This document shows positions 42,082 through 51,849 of a stretch of 64,000 nucleotides of DNA, in pieces (position 1 is the first letter of the stretch; every line of letters starts with the position of its first letter). This stretch comes from Roseiarcus sp963823165 (GTDB lineage: Bacteria; Pseudomonadota; Alphaproteobacteria; Rhizobiales; Beijerinckiaceae). The stretch spans positions 186,001-250,000 of the forward strand of contig CAWGKV010000039.1 of the NCBI GenBank assembly GCA_963823165.1. Direction: 5' to 3'. The position numbers and the translations under genes were made by a program. A model generated the notes under the pieces. The model searched no databases and was not told the DNA's origin. It saw only the letters and a list, made by a program, of their open reading frames with translations.

Positions 42082-43287
42082 CTAGTTAACCAAGAGTTGA
42101 GCTTTGGCTGATCTCAACGTTTCATCGGTTTTGGCGCCGCTGTCGATCTGCGTGAGCAGAAAACCAACCCCGCTAAGTCGGAAGACCCTTCCCAATTTGC
42201 GCGAAACGCCTGTTAAGACCAGTTCGGCTTGATTGGATCTCAGCATCTTCCTAAGAGCAAGAAGAGCGCCCAGGAAACGTTGATCAATCACAGAAACGTC
42301 ACTAAGATCAATGACAACACGCTCGCTCGTTGATAGCGTTGTTCTAAAGGCTGTGACGATCTCCTCTATATTTTTCCTCGTAGCAGCACCGCTGAATTTC
42401 AATTTGGTACAGTCTGCCCTTCTTTCAGACTTCATAGTCAATTGTGTCTCTGACAATTTCTTGGTCGTAAGATGATAAATAAAGAGTGGCAGGACCTGAA
42501 GATAGAGCAAGGACAGCAAAGTCCGTCCGTCATGCCAATAGCGTCTCCAGAGATAGGGTTCTTCTTTGATACGCCACAACCATTCGAGACCGCTCTTTCG
42601 CATGAGGGCAGGCGCCCTCTTCACCATACCCGCCTCGAAATTGAGCGACGCGCCCAAATGAGCGCGAACCGGGGCCCTAAGCCTCCTGGAGTTGCGCTTT
42701 AACCACAATTGTCCCTTCTTACTGCCCAAACAAGCCACAAGAAAATCTGCCTCTTGTGAGTTGATCGCATCAATTACTGAATCATGGCTGAGCTCTTCGG
42801 CAGACAAGAAGCCAGGAAAATGCCATCCTACGCAGGAGAGGCCGCCCTCCCCGGCGTTCAGCGCCTCCGAAGCCGCGGCAGCGACACCCTCATTTCCCCC
42901 GAAGAGAAACAGCTTTAGCGGTTGTTCCAGCCCGCGCAAACTTTTAAGGGCGGCGAAAATGTCCGAGCCGGCAACGCGCTCCTTGATGGGAACGCCCAGA
43001 AGCCGCCCTAACCAAACAATTGGCATTCCATCAGCTGGAGAGAGATCGCTAAGAAGCATCGAATCTCGGAACTCCAAATCCGAATGACAGTGCACGAGGT
43101 AATTAAGATTAGGAGTCGACACAAAAAGAGTTGACTTCGAGGTGGCGGAGAGGTCGATTCGGCGCAGCACACTTGCCATGTCGATCACGTCAATCGGCAT
43201 GCCAAGAATGCAGTACACCTCTCTCGAGAGATCGTCGCCCGCGGCCTCGCGGACGAGCGAGTCCGAGCAAATAGTTTCATTGAACAT
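42082..43287 (-). CDS. WecG/TagA/CpsF glycosyltransferase fused to a STAS domain
   Basis: A 401-aa two-domain protein. Residues about 28-270 are a GT26 (WecG/TagA/CpsF) enzyme: STPNLNYLVHCHSDLEFRD, SPADGMPIVWLGRLLG, VAGSDIF, LFLFGGNEGVA, LVACLGSKKGQLWL, RAPALMRKSGLEWLWR. These transfer N-acetylmannosamine-type or other sugars to lipid-linked intermediates. Residues about 290-385 are a STAS domain (VVIDLSDVSVIDQRFLGALL, ELVLTGVSRKLGRVFRLSG) like anti-sigma-factor antagonists. Here a Gln occupies the place where phosphorylatable Ser would be (VIDQRFLG). GC is lower than in the preceding 40 kb. An EPS role is likely. Confidence 0.87.
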   Translation of the reverse strand: MFNETICSDSLVREAAGDDLSREVYCILGMPIDVIDMASVLRRIDLSATSKSTLFVSTPNLNYLVHCHSDLEFRDSMLLSDLSPADGMPIVWLGRLLGVPIKERVAGSDIFAALKSLRGLEQPLKLFLFGGNEGVAAAASEALNAGEGGLSCVGWHFPGFLSAEELSHDSVIDAINSQEADFLVACLGSKKGQLWLKRNSRRLRAPVRAHLGASLNFEAGMVKRAPALMRKSGLEWLWRIKEEPYLWRRYWHDGRTLLSLLYLQVLPLFIYHLTTKKLSETQLTMKSERRADCTKLKFSGAATRKNIEEIVTAFRTTLSTSERVVIDLSDVSVIDQRFLGALLALRKMLRSNQAELVLTGVSRKLGRVFRLSGVGFLLTQIDSGAKTDETLRSAKAQLLVN

Positions 43288-43491
43288 ACGTCAGCTCCCC
43301 GAACTGAACTGGTCCCCGTGACAGGTGTACCCATTAGTTATATGTTCGAGATCGCCGCGAAAGCTGCCGCCCTCCGGAGGTAAAGCCCTCACGGTTCAAC
43401 ATAATGTCCGAGGCGATGCGCCGCCCCGGCGCACCAAGCCTCCAACATGCAGTTTCGACCTCAATACATCTCCTAATCACGCTACCGTGAC

Positions 43492-43514
43492 GTTACAACT
43501 AAGCACATTGTAAC
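43492..43514. promoter_or_regulatory. Inverted repeat GTTACAA-N9-TTGTAAC
   Basis: Perfect 7-bp arms with 9-bp spacer, 205 bp upstream of the WecG-STAS gene. A half site (CATTGTAACA) recurs about 90 bp upstream of the sulfotransferase gene at 54068. It could be a regulator binding site for polysaccharide genes. There is no experimental link. Confidence 0.35.
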
Positions 43515-43532
43515 AAGTTTGTCAAGCAATTG

Positions 43533-43554
43533 CTGCGTGCACACTGCGTGCACA
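43533..43554. repeat. Tandem 11-mer CTGCGTGCACA x2
   Basis: Two exact head-to-tail copies of CTGCGTGCACA, each holding the palindrome TGCGTGCACA-like core. One helical turn apart, so a protein could bind both on the same face. It lies upstream of the WecG-STAS gene. Confidence 0.5.
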
Positions 43555-44094
43555 CTCCCAAAGTCAGTCGAAGTGCGACGGTTTTTGATCGTTCCTTAGC
43601 GAGATGCCGATGTGTTCCTCCGAGAGGAACCGCTAATAACAAGGGTCTTTGCATTCGGAGCGCCTTGTGGCGCGATTGTGCGATTGTCGGGGGGAAAGCG
43701 TCGAAAGGGCGCGTCAAAGTTGCCGGGCGACAACTTTTCGTGACGCGGCTCTGCCAAGGCTCGAAAAACGAAAGGCGCGCCAGCAGGTCCGACGTCTTTT
43801 TCGTCTTTTTCGTCTTTTTGCGTTTACAATTGCCGCAGCCAATCTGCTGAGTTTGCGCAACTACGGCGGTAGTAGCGGACGCGCGCAGACCGGCCGGAAT
43901 GAGTTATCATTCGCTCGCACGCACCTTGATGGCTGAAAAGGGGCTTTGTGCCGGCGCCCGGTGGAGAGGTCGCTTACTTACCCCTGCATCAACGACGCGA
44001 GGGGATTGGACGTGCATTAGAAGGAGATCGCGGCCTGCCGGGGATTGCGTCCGGCCGGATTTGGGGCGGTTCCCAACCACGACGCAGGGGCTCG

Positions 44095-44315
44095 AGCCAA
44101 TTCGTGCCACCGCAGCCGATCCAGGAACTGCACGACCTGATTTGCGGCACAAGCTTACACGCGAGATCGTCCGTCACATCCAGCGGATACAGGCGACGCT
44201 GGAGGAGGCCAACATCAAGGTGGCCCCGCTATGAAGGCCTTCCCCAGGGCCAACCACCTGCCCTCCTGGGCCGGTGTGTGCCCACGGCTCGACGAAAGCG
44301 CCCGGCAAAGCGCTG
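44095..44315 (+). pseudogene. IS110-family transposase fragment
   Basis: Degenerate pieces of an IS110 recombinase: LTREIVRHIQRIQATLEEAN, then IKVAPL and a stop, followed in another frame by FPRANHLPSWAGVCPRLDES, which matches the family block (FPxxxHLxSWAGLCPRxxESAGK). A stretch between the two blocks is missing. It differs enough from the intact copy at 60621 to be a separate old element. Confidence 0.72.
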
Positions 44316-44338
44316 AGTCAACCTACTTAATCTACATG

Positions 44339-45223
44339 TTACAACTGTTCAACCGGAGGAGCACCGGATGGACCTTTCCGCCCAGCCTGGGTGCTCGGAT
44401 CTCCGCCGGAGCTTGGCGACTGGATAAGCTCGGCTCGGAAAGTCTGAACGGCAAACGTCGGCAGGACACGAGCGGGTACTCCTATCGCTGTGTGCCGCGC
44501 CGGTACATCGGATAGGATCAGTGAGCTCGGAGCTATCGTCGCCCAGTCGCCGATCGTTACCCGCCCAACAATGCAGACATGAGGGGAAATGTAGACGTGA
44601 TCGCCGATTTTGGGGACTCCGGGAGTGGCGCCCCGCGCCCCTATTGAACAAATTTGGCTCAGTACGCAGTCGACCCCGATCTTGGCGTTTTCGATTATTC
44701 GCACTTGCGACCCATGTTGGATCAGTAGGCCAGCTCCGATCTCAGCCTTGGGATGCAGATCGATCCCGGTCAAAATGACCAGCAGCTTCCGTAGGACGGC
44801 AAGCAGCAGAGCAGCCGGCGCCCAAAGCCGCGGCGCTCGCGACTTTTGGATAGCCCGTTGCATGCGGTAAATCGCAAGGCCCCAGAACCCATCCGACCCC
44901 CAGCCGCTATAGCCGTTTTCGCGGAAGCGTTGATAGTCTGCTCGAAACGCTCGCCATTGGCTGTCTCCCGCCCACTGTTTGACGGTATCGCGATCGTATT
45001 TCAATTCACGATCTCGGAGTCCATATGCAGAGCCCAACGGTCTCCTCCCGGCCATCGAATTGTCTCGCCGAATTTGTCCCCAATTGTCCAATTCGTCTAG
45101 CGAAAGCCCCGGCTTTTGCCGGAATGGCGGCGGGGCTGTTTTCTGCTCCTTTACAAGCCATGGCTGGCCAAGGCAATCAACTGCCTGTGCGTAGCTCGCC
45201 TTTTTCAGTCGGCGGCGCCCCAC
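44339..45223 (-). CDS. Hexapeptide-repeat acyltransferase (serine O-acetyltransferase-like)
   Basis: 294 aa. Residues about 95-150 contain a helical N-terminal part (RENGYSGWGSDGFWGLAIYR) as in polysaccharide-locus serine acetyltransferases, then a left-handed beta helix (about 160-255): GIDLHPKAEIGAGLLIQHGS, IGVDCVLSQICSIGARG, PKIGDHVYISPHVCIVGRVT, IGDWATIAPSSLILSDVP. The active-site His is in LIQHGS. It likely O-acetylates a sugar or serine, probably in polysaccharide decoration. The long frame starts at GTG 45223, and ATG 45055 (MAGRRPLGSAY) is an equally plausible start. The last 30 residues are poorly conserved. Confidence 0.78.
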   Translation of the reverse strand: MGRRRLKKASYAQAVDCLGQPWLVKEQKTAPPPFRQKPGLSLDELDNWGQIRRDNSMAGRRPLGSAYGLRDRELKYDRDTVKQWAGDSQWRAFRADYQRFRENGYSGWGSDGFWGLAIYRMQRAIQKSRAPRLWAPAALLLAVLRKLLVILTGIDLHPKAEIGAGLLIQHGSQVRIIENAKIGVDCVLSQICSIGARGATPGVPKIGDHVYISPHVCIVGRVTIGDWATIAPSSLILSDVPARHTAIGVPARVLPTFAVQTFRAELIQSPSSGGDPSTQAGRKGPSGAPPVEQL

Positions 45224-45917
45224 GGCGCCATCGACGACACGATCTCGTTCAGCTGATCTCGTTCCGCCTGAGGCATGCTACTCGACAGAACCTTGCCTGA
45301 TCCCCAACCCCCAGCGGTCTTGAGCTGCCTCCAATTTTAAGCGCCCGGTTTGCCTTGGATGCTTAGTGTATACAGTGCTGCACGAACTAGAGGGCGATTG
45401 TTGAACTGGTCCATCCGACAATAGCGTTTTTTTGGATTAAGCAAGTTCGTTCTCCCCACGAGACGACAAGCAGAATTGGACGAGTTTCCTAGGGCGTTTA
45501 CACGAGCAAACGAAGAGGGAAGGGCCAGTTTGCAATAATGACTATTTCGCCATCGGCGGCCGCTCCTGGATTCATTCGACGAGCATGGCATAATAACGTA
45601 CCAATGACTCGTCTCAACGGGGAATGAAGGCAAAAACCAAAGATTACCACTAGGTTGACCCGAAATTGTGTTCTCACACGCCATTTGGCTTCACTCTTGC
45701 TCTAAATTTCCTAACAATTTCCTTGCCGGCGTCCGTCCAGGCCCCTGACAGCGGCGCGGGCGAGAACATACGATAACTTGCATGACGAAACTGGACAAAC
45801 CTCACGTGATGCGCTTCAATCGGTTGTAGCGTCTCCTCTTGATGGCTTTGATGCGGTTTTTGCCGGAAATTCGATCAGCTAGTCTCTTGTAGCCTTGGTT
45901 CAATTAGGACAGGCCGC
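45224..45917. other. Long AT-richer intergenic region before the P450 operon
   Basis: About 690 bp between divergent genes. A 115-aa frame on the minus strand (45337-45684) has no family match and unusual composition, so I do not call it. The segment 45820-45910 directly precedes the P450 gene and is the likely promoter region. Confidence 0.4.
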
Positions 45918-47261
45918 ATGTCGTTAAATCAGAAGTCAACGGAGCAGGATTTAGTCCCTCCTGGGCCGGTTGAGCAATACAGCTCGGTAGAGGAGCTCCT
46001 TTATTGGTTAAAAAGTAACTGTGAGCGTTACGGGGAAATCTATAAAGCCTCCGTGTATGGAAGTAATTTGTACGTCGTCAGCGGCCCGCAATATTGTGAG
46101 CACATCCTTCGCCGAAACTGGCAGAATTACCCGAGAAAGGGGCTGGTGGTGCAACGCATCGGCCTGGCTCTTGGGAACAACCTCATCACGAGTAACGGCA
46201 ATTCGTGGTCAAGTCAGCGACGAATGATCCAACCCGCGTTCACCAAAAGCGCGATTGGTGGTTTGGGCAACATGATAGCCTGCGTCAACGCCGAGCTCCT
46301 TGATGAATGGAGGAAGGCGGCTAAACTCGGAAAGACGGTCAACGTCACAAAGGACGTGAGCCTCATGGTGCTCAAAATCACGCTCATGTCCATTTTTGGC
46401 GACGACTACGAGACCGTGGCGCCGCATTTCAAGTTCTTCGGCGAAGAAGCGGGACGGGATCTGGGTTTTGCCCAGGCCTTGGGCCCGTTGAGGAAGCTCG
46501 TCCTCCAGATCGTGGCGCAAAGGCGACGGGAACAGGATCTCCGCGGACGGGACACGCTCGAGGTCATGATGCAGGCGCGCGACCGGGAAGGCGGGAGGCC
46601 CATGCCGGATCCCCAACTGGCGAGGGAAGTTCTAAACCTTGTCGTCGCTGGTCACGAAACCACCGCCAGCCTTTTGAATTGGATGTGGTATCTGCTGGCC
46701 GCCCATCCTGAGGCGCAAACCCGGCTGGATATTGAGTTCAATCAGCTTCCTTGGAACGGGCATCCCACCATCGAGGAGCTCCCGAAGTACGCTTACACCC
46801 GACAAGTGATTGACGAGGCGCTCCGATTGTACCCTCCGCTATGGCTGATGACTTGGAAGGCGCTCAACAACGACAGGCTTGGCGAGTATTTTGTTCCGGC
46901 GGGAACGGAAATATACATTTCGCCATACGTTATTCAACGCAGCCCCCATCTCTGGGAGGCGCCTGATACGTTTGATCCGGACCGGCACGCTTCCGAGAAC
47001 GAAGTCGACCGACATGAACTGGCCCTGTGTCCGTTTGGAGCCGGTCCGCGCAAATGCATTGGCGATTTCTTCGCCCGCGTTGAGATACAGATGCACCTGA
47101 TGATGTTTGGTAGGGAATTGTGGCTTCGACCCTGCGAAAAAAGCCAAGGCCCTCCGGAGATCGCCACCGGTGTGAACCTACTAAGCAAGCATGATTTCAA
47201 TATGTTGCCGGAGACCAAAATCTCGCCGACACGCGGCCCTCTCAGACTCGCTCCCCATTAG
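45918..47261 (+). CDS. Cytochrome P450
   Basis: A soluble bacterial P450 of 447 aa with no membrane anchor. I-helix oxygen-binding motif VVAGHETTASLLNWMW (about 245-260), the K-helix E-x-x-R in IDEALRLYPPLWLMTW, and the haem loop FGAGPRKCIGDFFA with the cysteine ligand near residue 380. Sequence style (CYP4/CYP102-like) suggests hydroxylation of a fatty acid or other lipid chain. No ferredoxin or reductase gene is adjacent, so redox partners come from elsewhere. An alpha/beta hydrolase follows after 11 bp and the decayed NRPS comes next, which hints at a former natural-product locus. Confidence 0.93.
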   Translation: MSLNQKSTEQDLVPPGPVEQYSSVEELLYWLKSNCERYGEIYKASVYGSNLYVVSGPQYCEHILRRNWQNYPRKGLVVQRIGLALGNNLITSNGNSWSSQRRMIQPAFTKSAIGGLGNMIACVNAELLDEWRKAAKLGKTVNVTKDVSLMVLKITLMSIFGDDYETVAPHFKFFGEEAGRDLGFAQALGPLRKLVLQIVAQRRREQDLRGRDTLEVMMQARDREGGRPMPDPQLAREVLNLVVAGHETTASLLNWMWYLLAAHPEAQTRLDIEFNQLPWNGHPTIEELPKYAYTRQVIDEALRLYPPLWLMTWKALNNDRLGEYFVPAGTEIYISPYVIQRSPHLWEAPDTFDPDRHASENEVDRHELALCPFGAGPRKCIGDFFARVEIQMHLMMFGRELWLRPCEKSQGPPEIATGVNLLSKHDFNMLPETKISPTRGPLRLAPH

Positions 47262-47272
47262 CGGTAGATCCA

Positions 47273-48133
47273 ATGCAACTGCCGAGAAACAGGGCTCTTT
47301 GGGGCGTTTTCTTCCTGCTCCTCACGCTGGCGGCGATCTACGAGTTTCCCCTGGCTTGGGAAAGTACACCTGGCTTTTACCTGTGGAAACAAATCTCAGG
47401 CAAGGCCCATCAGGGCCGGTACGTCACATCGGGCGGTGTACAAATATATTTTGAAACATTCGGCAATGGGGAACCGGTTCTCGTTCTGCACGGCGGCGGC
47501 GCTGGCTGCCTGGAAATGATGCAGAGGCAGATCAGGGCGCTCGCGGACAAGTATTTCGTGATCGCCCCTGACAGCCGGGCCCACGGCCGGTCTGGCGACG
47601 GCAGCGGGCCGCTCACTTATGTCCAGCTCGGCAGAGACATGATCAAGGTCCTTGATGAATTGAACGTTCCAGCTGCGAATATCGTGGGCTGCAGCGATGG
47701 CGGTATAGTAGGCCTCGAACTCGCGATGCACTATCCGCAACGGGTCCGCAGGCTCGTCGCCATCGGCGCCAATTACAATGTCGGTGGGCTGATCCAGAAG
47801 CCTGAGGAGAGCCTCGAGCTCTCGCTCGACGGTCCTTGCGCCCGCGTGCTTCCCGGCGCCGCTTCCTGGCCGTTACGCGTCCGTAGAATAGTACAAATGT
47901 GGAGGACCCAGCCTAATTATAGCTTGGCCGACTTAGGGACAATAAGGGCCCCCACGCTTATCATGGCGGGAGAGTTCGATGCGATCCGGCGTTCGCACTC
48001 GGATGAGCTCGCAAAGGCCATTCCACGCTCACGGGAAGTCATTATCGAAGGCGGCGAGCATTCGGTGTCTTACAAAGCCGGAATCATAAACGCGAATATA
48101 ACCAATTTTCTCGCTTCGCCGTTCTCCGGCTGA
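47273..48133 (+). CDS. Alpha/beta hydrolase with N-terminal membrane segment
   Basis: 286 aa. A hydrophobic N-terminus (GVFFLLLTLAAIYEFPLAW) acts as anchor or signal. The hydrolase core has the oxyanion strand VLVLHGGGAGCLEMMQRQI, PDSRAHGRS, the nucleophile elbow GCSDGGIVG (Ser), the acid in MAGEFDAIRRS and the His in GGEHSVSYKAG. The catalytic triad is complete. It is translationally close to the P450 (11 bp), so the two probably act on the same substrate, for example an ester or lactone. Its 3' end is part of a tandem duplication. Confidence 0.88.
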   Translation: MQLPRNRALWGVFFLLLTLAAIYEFPLAWESTPGFYLWKQISGKAHQGRYVTSGGVQIYFETFGNGEPVLVLHGGGAGCLEMMQRQIRALADKYFVIAPDSRAHGRSGDGSGPLTYVQLGRDMIKVLDELNVPAANIVGCSDGGIVGLELAMHYPQRVRRLVAIGANYNVGGLIQKPEESLELSLDGPCARVLPGAASWPLRVRRIVQMWRTQPNYSLADLGTIRAPTLIMAGEFDAIRRSHSDELAKAIPRSREVIIEGGEHSVSYKAGIINANITNFLASPFSG

Positions 48134-48459
48134 TACGGGACATTGAAATACCGCCGTGCCGTCTGCCGTAATCTGGAGACTGACTGTGCTTCACCATCCT
48201 CGCAATTCCCAGATCCTTCTGGCGCGTTCGCGAGATTAGACCGAAACGATGAGCCAGTCAGGCCTAGGCCGATGACGAATGCGGCGAGCATCGGTGTCTT
48301 ACAAAGCCGGAATCATAAATGCAAATATAACCAACTTTCTCGCTTCGCCGTTCGCCGGCTGATACGGGACATTGACACCGACGTGCGGGTCTGGGGACTG
48401 ACGGTGCTTCGTTCGCGAAATTGGACCGAAATGGTGAGCCAGTCAGGCCTAGGCCGCTG
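48052..48459 (+). repeat. Tandem duplication of the hydrolase 3' end (about 220 bp and 180 bp units)
   Basis: The stretch from the catalytic-His codons (GCGGCGAGCATTCGGTGTCT) through the stop and on to GAGCCAGTCAGGCCTAGGCC occurs at about 48052-48272 and again, slightly diverged and with a deletion, at about 48282-48459. The second copy has lost the T in CATTCGG, so it could not extend the reading frame. Confidence 0.85.
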
Positions 48460-48505
48460 GATGAAAATTTAGTAGCAGGTCATAACGACGTCGCGTTGAC
48501 GCAAG

Positions 48506-51500
48506 TTGGAACTGGGGAAGGTCGTGCTTCAGCATGCCAATCATATTGCCGGTCAGGACCGGAAGCCTGGGGCCAACGCTAGCGCGGTCGTCGTGGGCGC
48601 AGAGAAGCTTCTGGAAACAATGCTTGCCGGCTCCGGCGAGCCGGCAGCGCCTTTCGGGCTTATCCGGGACGTGCGCCGGGCGGCGAAAAGCGCCACTCTC
48701 AAATTGGAACGCGATCTCGCAAGCCGCCTCAGGGATCGGGCCGCCGCACTTAATATAAGCATGGAAAGCCTCGTCTGCCTGGCGTGGTCTCTTGTCCTTG
48801 CGCGCTTCTGCGGACAAGACAGCGTAACTTTTGGCGCTGCGCTACCGCCGTTTACGAAAGCCGTCCCGGTGCGCATAGACGCCGCCACTCGCCCGGCTGA
48901 GACCGCCGTGCGGGAAACATATGAGTTATTAACCCAGATACGCACCTTTCTGCCCGTTTGGGGAGCGCTCCTGCCGGAGCGACCCTGGCGCCGCATATTC
49001 CTTGCCAGCGCTGTTCGGATACGGCCTGCCCGAAGATCACGTTTGGGCTGGGGAGTTGTCCGGTGGCGCGTGGCCGCTGGCAGTCATCGCCGCAGAGCGG
49101 GGAGAAACGCTTCTGATTTCAGCCTGGGCGCAAGATCCGGCTGACCCGGCAACCGTTTGCGCCTATATGCGGACCGCATTGGAACGCCTTGCCGGAACCT
49201 TGGAAACGGCGCCCGATAGGCTGGCAGACCTCTATCGACGTGATGCCGGAAGAGGAGCGGCGCAAGCTGCTCATCGAATGGAACGCGACCGGCGCCGCCT
49301 ATCCGCGCGACAAGTATGTCCACGAGCTTTTCGAAGAACAGGCCGCCAGGACGCCGGACGCCGTGGCCGTTGTTCATGACGGGCGCACCCTCACATACTC
49401 GCAGCTGAACGCGCGAGCCAACCAACTGGCCCATCACCTGCGGGGTCTGGGGGTTGGCCCGGAGGCCCTGGTCGCCATTTGCGTCGAGCGCAGCCTGGAA
49501 ATGGTCGTTGGCCTGCTGGCCATCCTCAAGGCTGGCGGCGCCTATGTGCCTATGGACCCGAGCTATCCGCAGGAGCGGCTGGCCTACATGCTGAAGGACA
49601 GCGCGCCTGCGGCGCTGCTCACCCTGGCGCATCTCAAGGACCTGCTGCCAGCCGATGCGAACAGCCTGCCGGCCATCGCCCTCGATACCGGCGCGTCGCT
49701 CTGGGCAGGCATGCCGGACAGCAATCCGGACCGGGCTGGGCTCAGAACAGATCATCTCGCCTATGTCATCTACACCTCCGGTTCAACCGGCATGCCCAAG
49801 GGCGTGATGGTCGAGCATAGGCATCTGTACAATTACCTATACTGGGCCTGGCACTTCTACACCCCGGCCTCCGGTGCAGCCGTCTCTTCATCGCTTTCCT
49901 TCGATGCCACGGTGACGAGTATCTTTACGCCGCTATTGTGTGGAGGCGCAGCTGCAGATCGTGCCAGAGGGGAGCGAAATCGATGGCCTGGGCCAGCTGC
50001 TTTGCAGTAACCGGCGTGCCGGGCTAGTGAAGATTACCCCCGCGCATCTGGACGCCGTGGGACGCACTGTGGCCGCGGAAGGAAAGCAGCCTTCTGCCAG
50101 TCTCTTCGTCGTGGGCGGCGAAGCACTGGCGCCTTCAACGGTGCGGCTGTGGCAGCAGATGCAGCCAGATGTGCGCATCGTGAACGAGTATGGGCCAACC
50201 GAAACGGTTGTCGGCTGCGTCGTCTACGAGGTTCCTGCGGATTTTCCTTTGACGGCGACGACGCCTATCGGCCGGCCGATAGCAAACACGCAGATCTATA
50301 TCCTCGACGCCCGCGGAGATCCCGCGCCTATCGGCGTTGGCGGCGAACTCTACATCGGCGGCGCCGGTGTGGCGCGGGGCTATTTGAACCGCCCGGATCT
50401 GACGGCCGAGCGGTTTGTGGCCGATCCGTTCTCTGCTGAGCCCGGCGCTCGCATGTACAAGACAGGGGATCTCGGCCGATGGACCGCGGATGGCATTATC
50501 GAGTACCTGGGCCGCAACGACTTTCAGGTGAAGATTCGCGGATTCCGTATCGAACTGGGCGAGATCGAGGCGCGGCTGGCGGAGTGCGAGGGCGTCAGCG
50601 AGGTCAACGTCATCGCACGTGAGGACAGCACAGGGGACAAACGTCTGGTTGCGTACTATATAGCTGGCGCGAACCTCAGGCCGGAAGCATTGCGGGCGCA
50701 TCTCCTGGCAAGTCTGCCGGAATACATGGTGCCGGCTGCTTATGTCCGGCTCGATCGCATGCCCCTCACGCACAACGGCAAACTGGATCGCAAGGCGCTG
50801 CCCGCGCCGGATAGCCGCGCTTATGCCCTTGACGCTTACGAAGCGCCAGCTGGCCCGGTGGAGGAGAAACTTGCCCGTATCTGGGCCGGCCTCCTGGGCC
50901 TGGACCGGATAAGCCGGAACGCGAACTTCTTCGATCTCGGCGGACACTCTCTGCTGGCAGTCAGAATGCTGACGCTAATCGAAGAAGAGTTCGGTCATTC
51001 GCTCAATCTCACCTCACTATTCAGGGCGCCGTCAATTGCCACGCTTGGCCAGCGGCTTCAGCAGGGAGGAAGCGTTAACATCAGCTCTCTCTACGTGGTT
51101 TCCGTCCAGCCGGAGGGAACCAAGCCACCTCTCTTCCCCATCGGCACACCCACGCGGTATCTGAATATTTCAAGGCATTTGGGAGACACTCAGCCTGTGA
51201 TCGGATTGCAACTCTTCGATCCTGGACTGCCGCTCGAGATGAAATATCGCCGCCTGGAGGATGTGGCGAGCGAATATGTCAAGCTGATCCGAGAGATCAG
51301 GCCTCAGGGACCTTATGCGCTGATCGGCTGGTGCGCGGGTGGCGTCGTGGCTTTCGAAACGGCCCAGCAACTGGTTCAGATGGGCCACGAGGTTTCATTC
51401 ATCGGTATAATCGACTCCTGGGCCCCGGACTACGTCCGGGAACGGGGGCCGGCGTGGTTGAAGGCAGCCGATTTTGCCACCAGCTGCAAGCGCGCTTACG

Positions 51501-51843
51501 CAGAAATTCGCGCCGACGCGGAGCATAAAGAGCTTGTTGATGAAGCCTTCAATGGTTCGCGCGCTCCCGCGCAGACGCCAATCGGTTTCATCTGATCCGG
51601 AACTGGAAATGATTGAGCAGTTCGACTAATGAAGTCGTGGAGGTATTTGTGGAGACTGCAAGGCGCATACGAACCGAAGCCCTTTCATGGGCGGGTGCAC
51701 ATTTTTGTCAGCCAATTCCGTCCCACGGGATGGCTGGGCGACTCCAGCCTAGGCTGGGGGCGGCTGGCGAGGGAAGGCGCCGAAGCGGTCACCTTCGAGG
51801 GAGCTCACTGGTCAATTTTCGATGAGCCTGGCGCCGGCAAAGC
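48506..51843 (+). pseudogene. Decayed nonribosomal peptide synthetase module (C-A-PCP-TE)
   Basis: One module read across several frame changes. Condensation-domain remnant to about 49225 (LERDLASRLRDRAAAL, ALFGYGLPEDHVWAGELSGG). Adenylation domain about 49240-50800: LTYSQLNARANQLAHHL, YVIYTSGSTGMPKGVMVEH, frameshift near 49950, NEYGPTETVVG, YKTGDLGRWTADG, NDFQVKIRGFRIELGE, NGKLDRKALP. PCP about 50850-51060 with NFFDLGGHSLLAVRM. Thioesterase about 51110-51840 with the elbow GWCAGGVVAFE (Cys instead of Ser) and FEGAHWSIFDEP. Frame changes at about 48985, 49225, 49950 and a cluster at 51590-51680 make a single product impossible. The substrate cannot be inferred reliably. Confidence 0.85.
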
Positions 51844-51849
51844 CGCGGC

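Larger units (their letters stand above)
43288..44094. other. AT-richer intergenic region with several short repeats
   Basis: About 800 bp, no supported gene. It contains an inverted repeat at 43492-43514, a doubled 11-mer at 43533-43554, a short hairpin at 43614-43630 (GTTCCTC-CGA-GAGGAAC) and a triple GTCTTTTTC at 43794-43820. The base composition differs from the flanking core DNA, consistent with acquired sequence. Confidence 0.45.

Noticed and set aside
45337..45684. 115-aa minus-strand frame before the P450
   Set aside because: No family match, unusual composition and no ribosome site; likely chance in AT-richer DNA.
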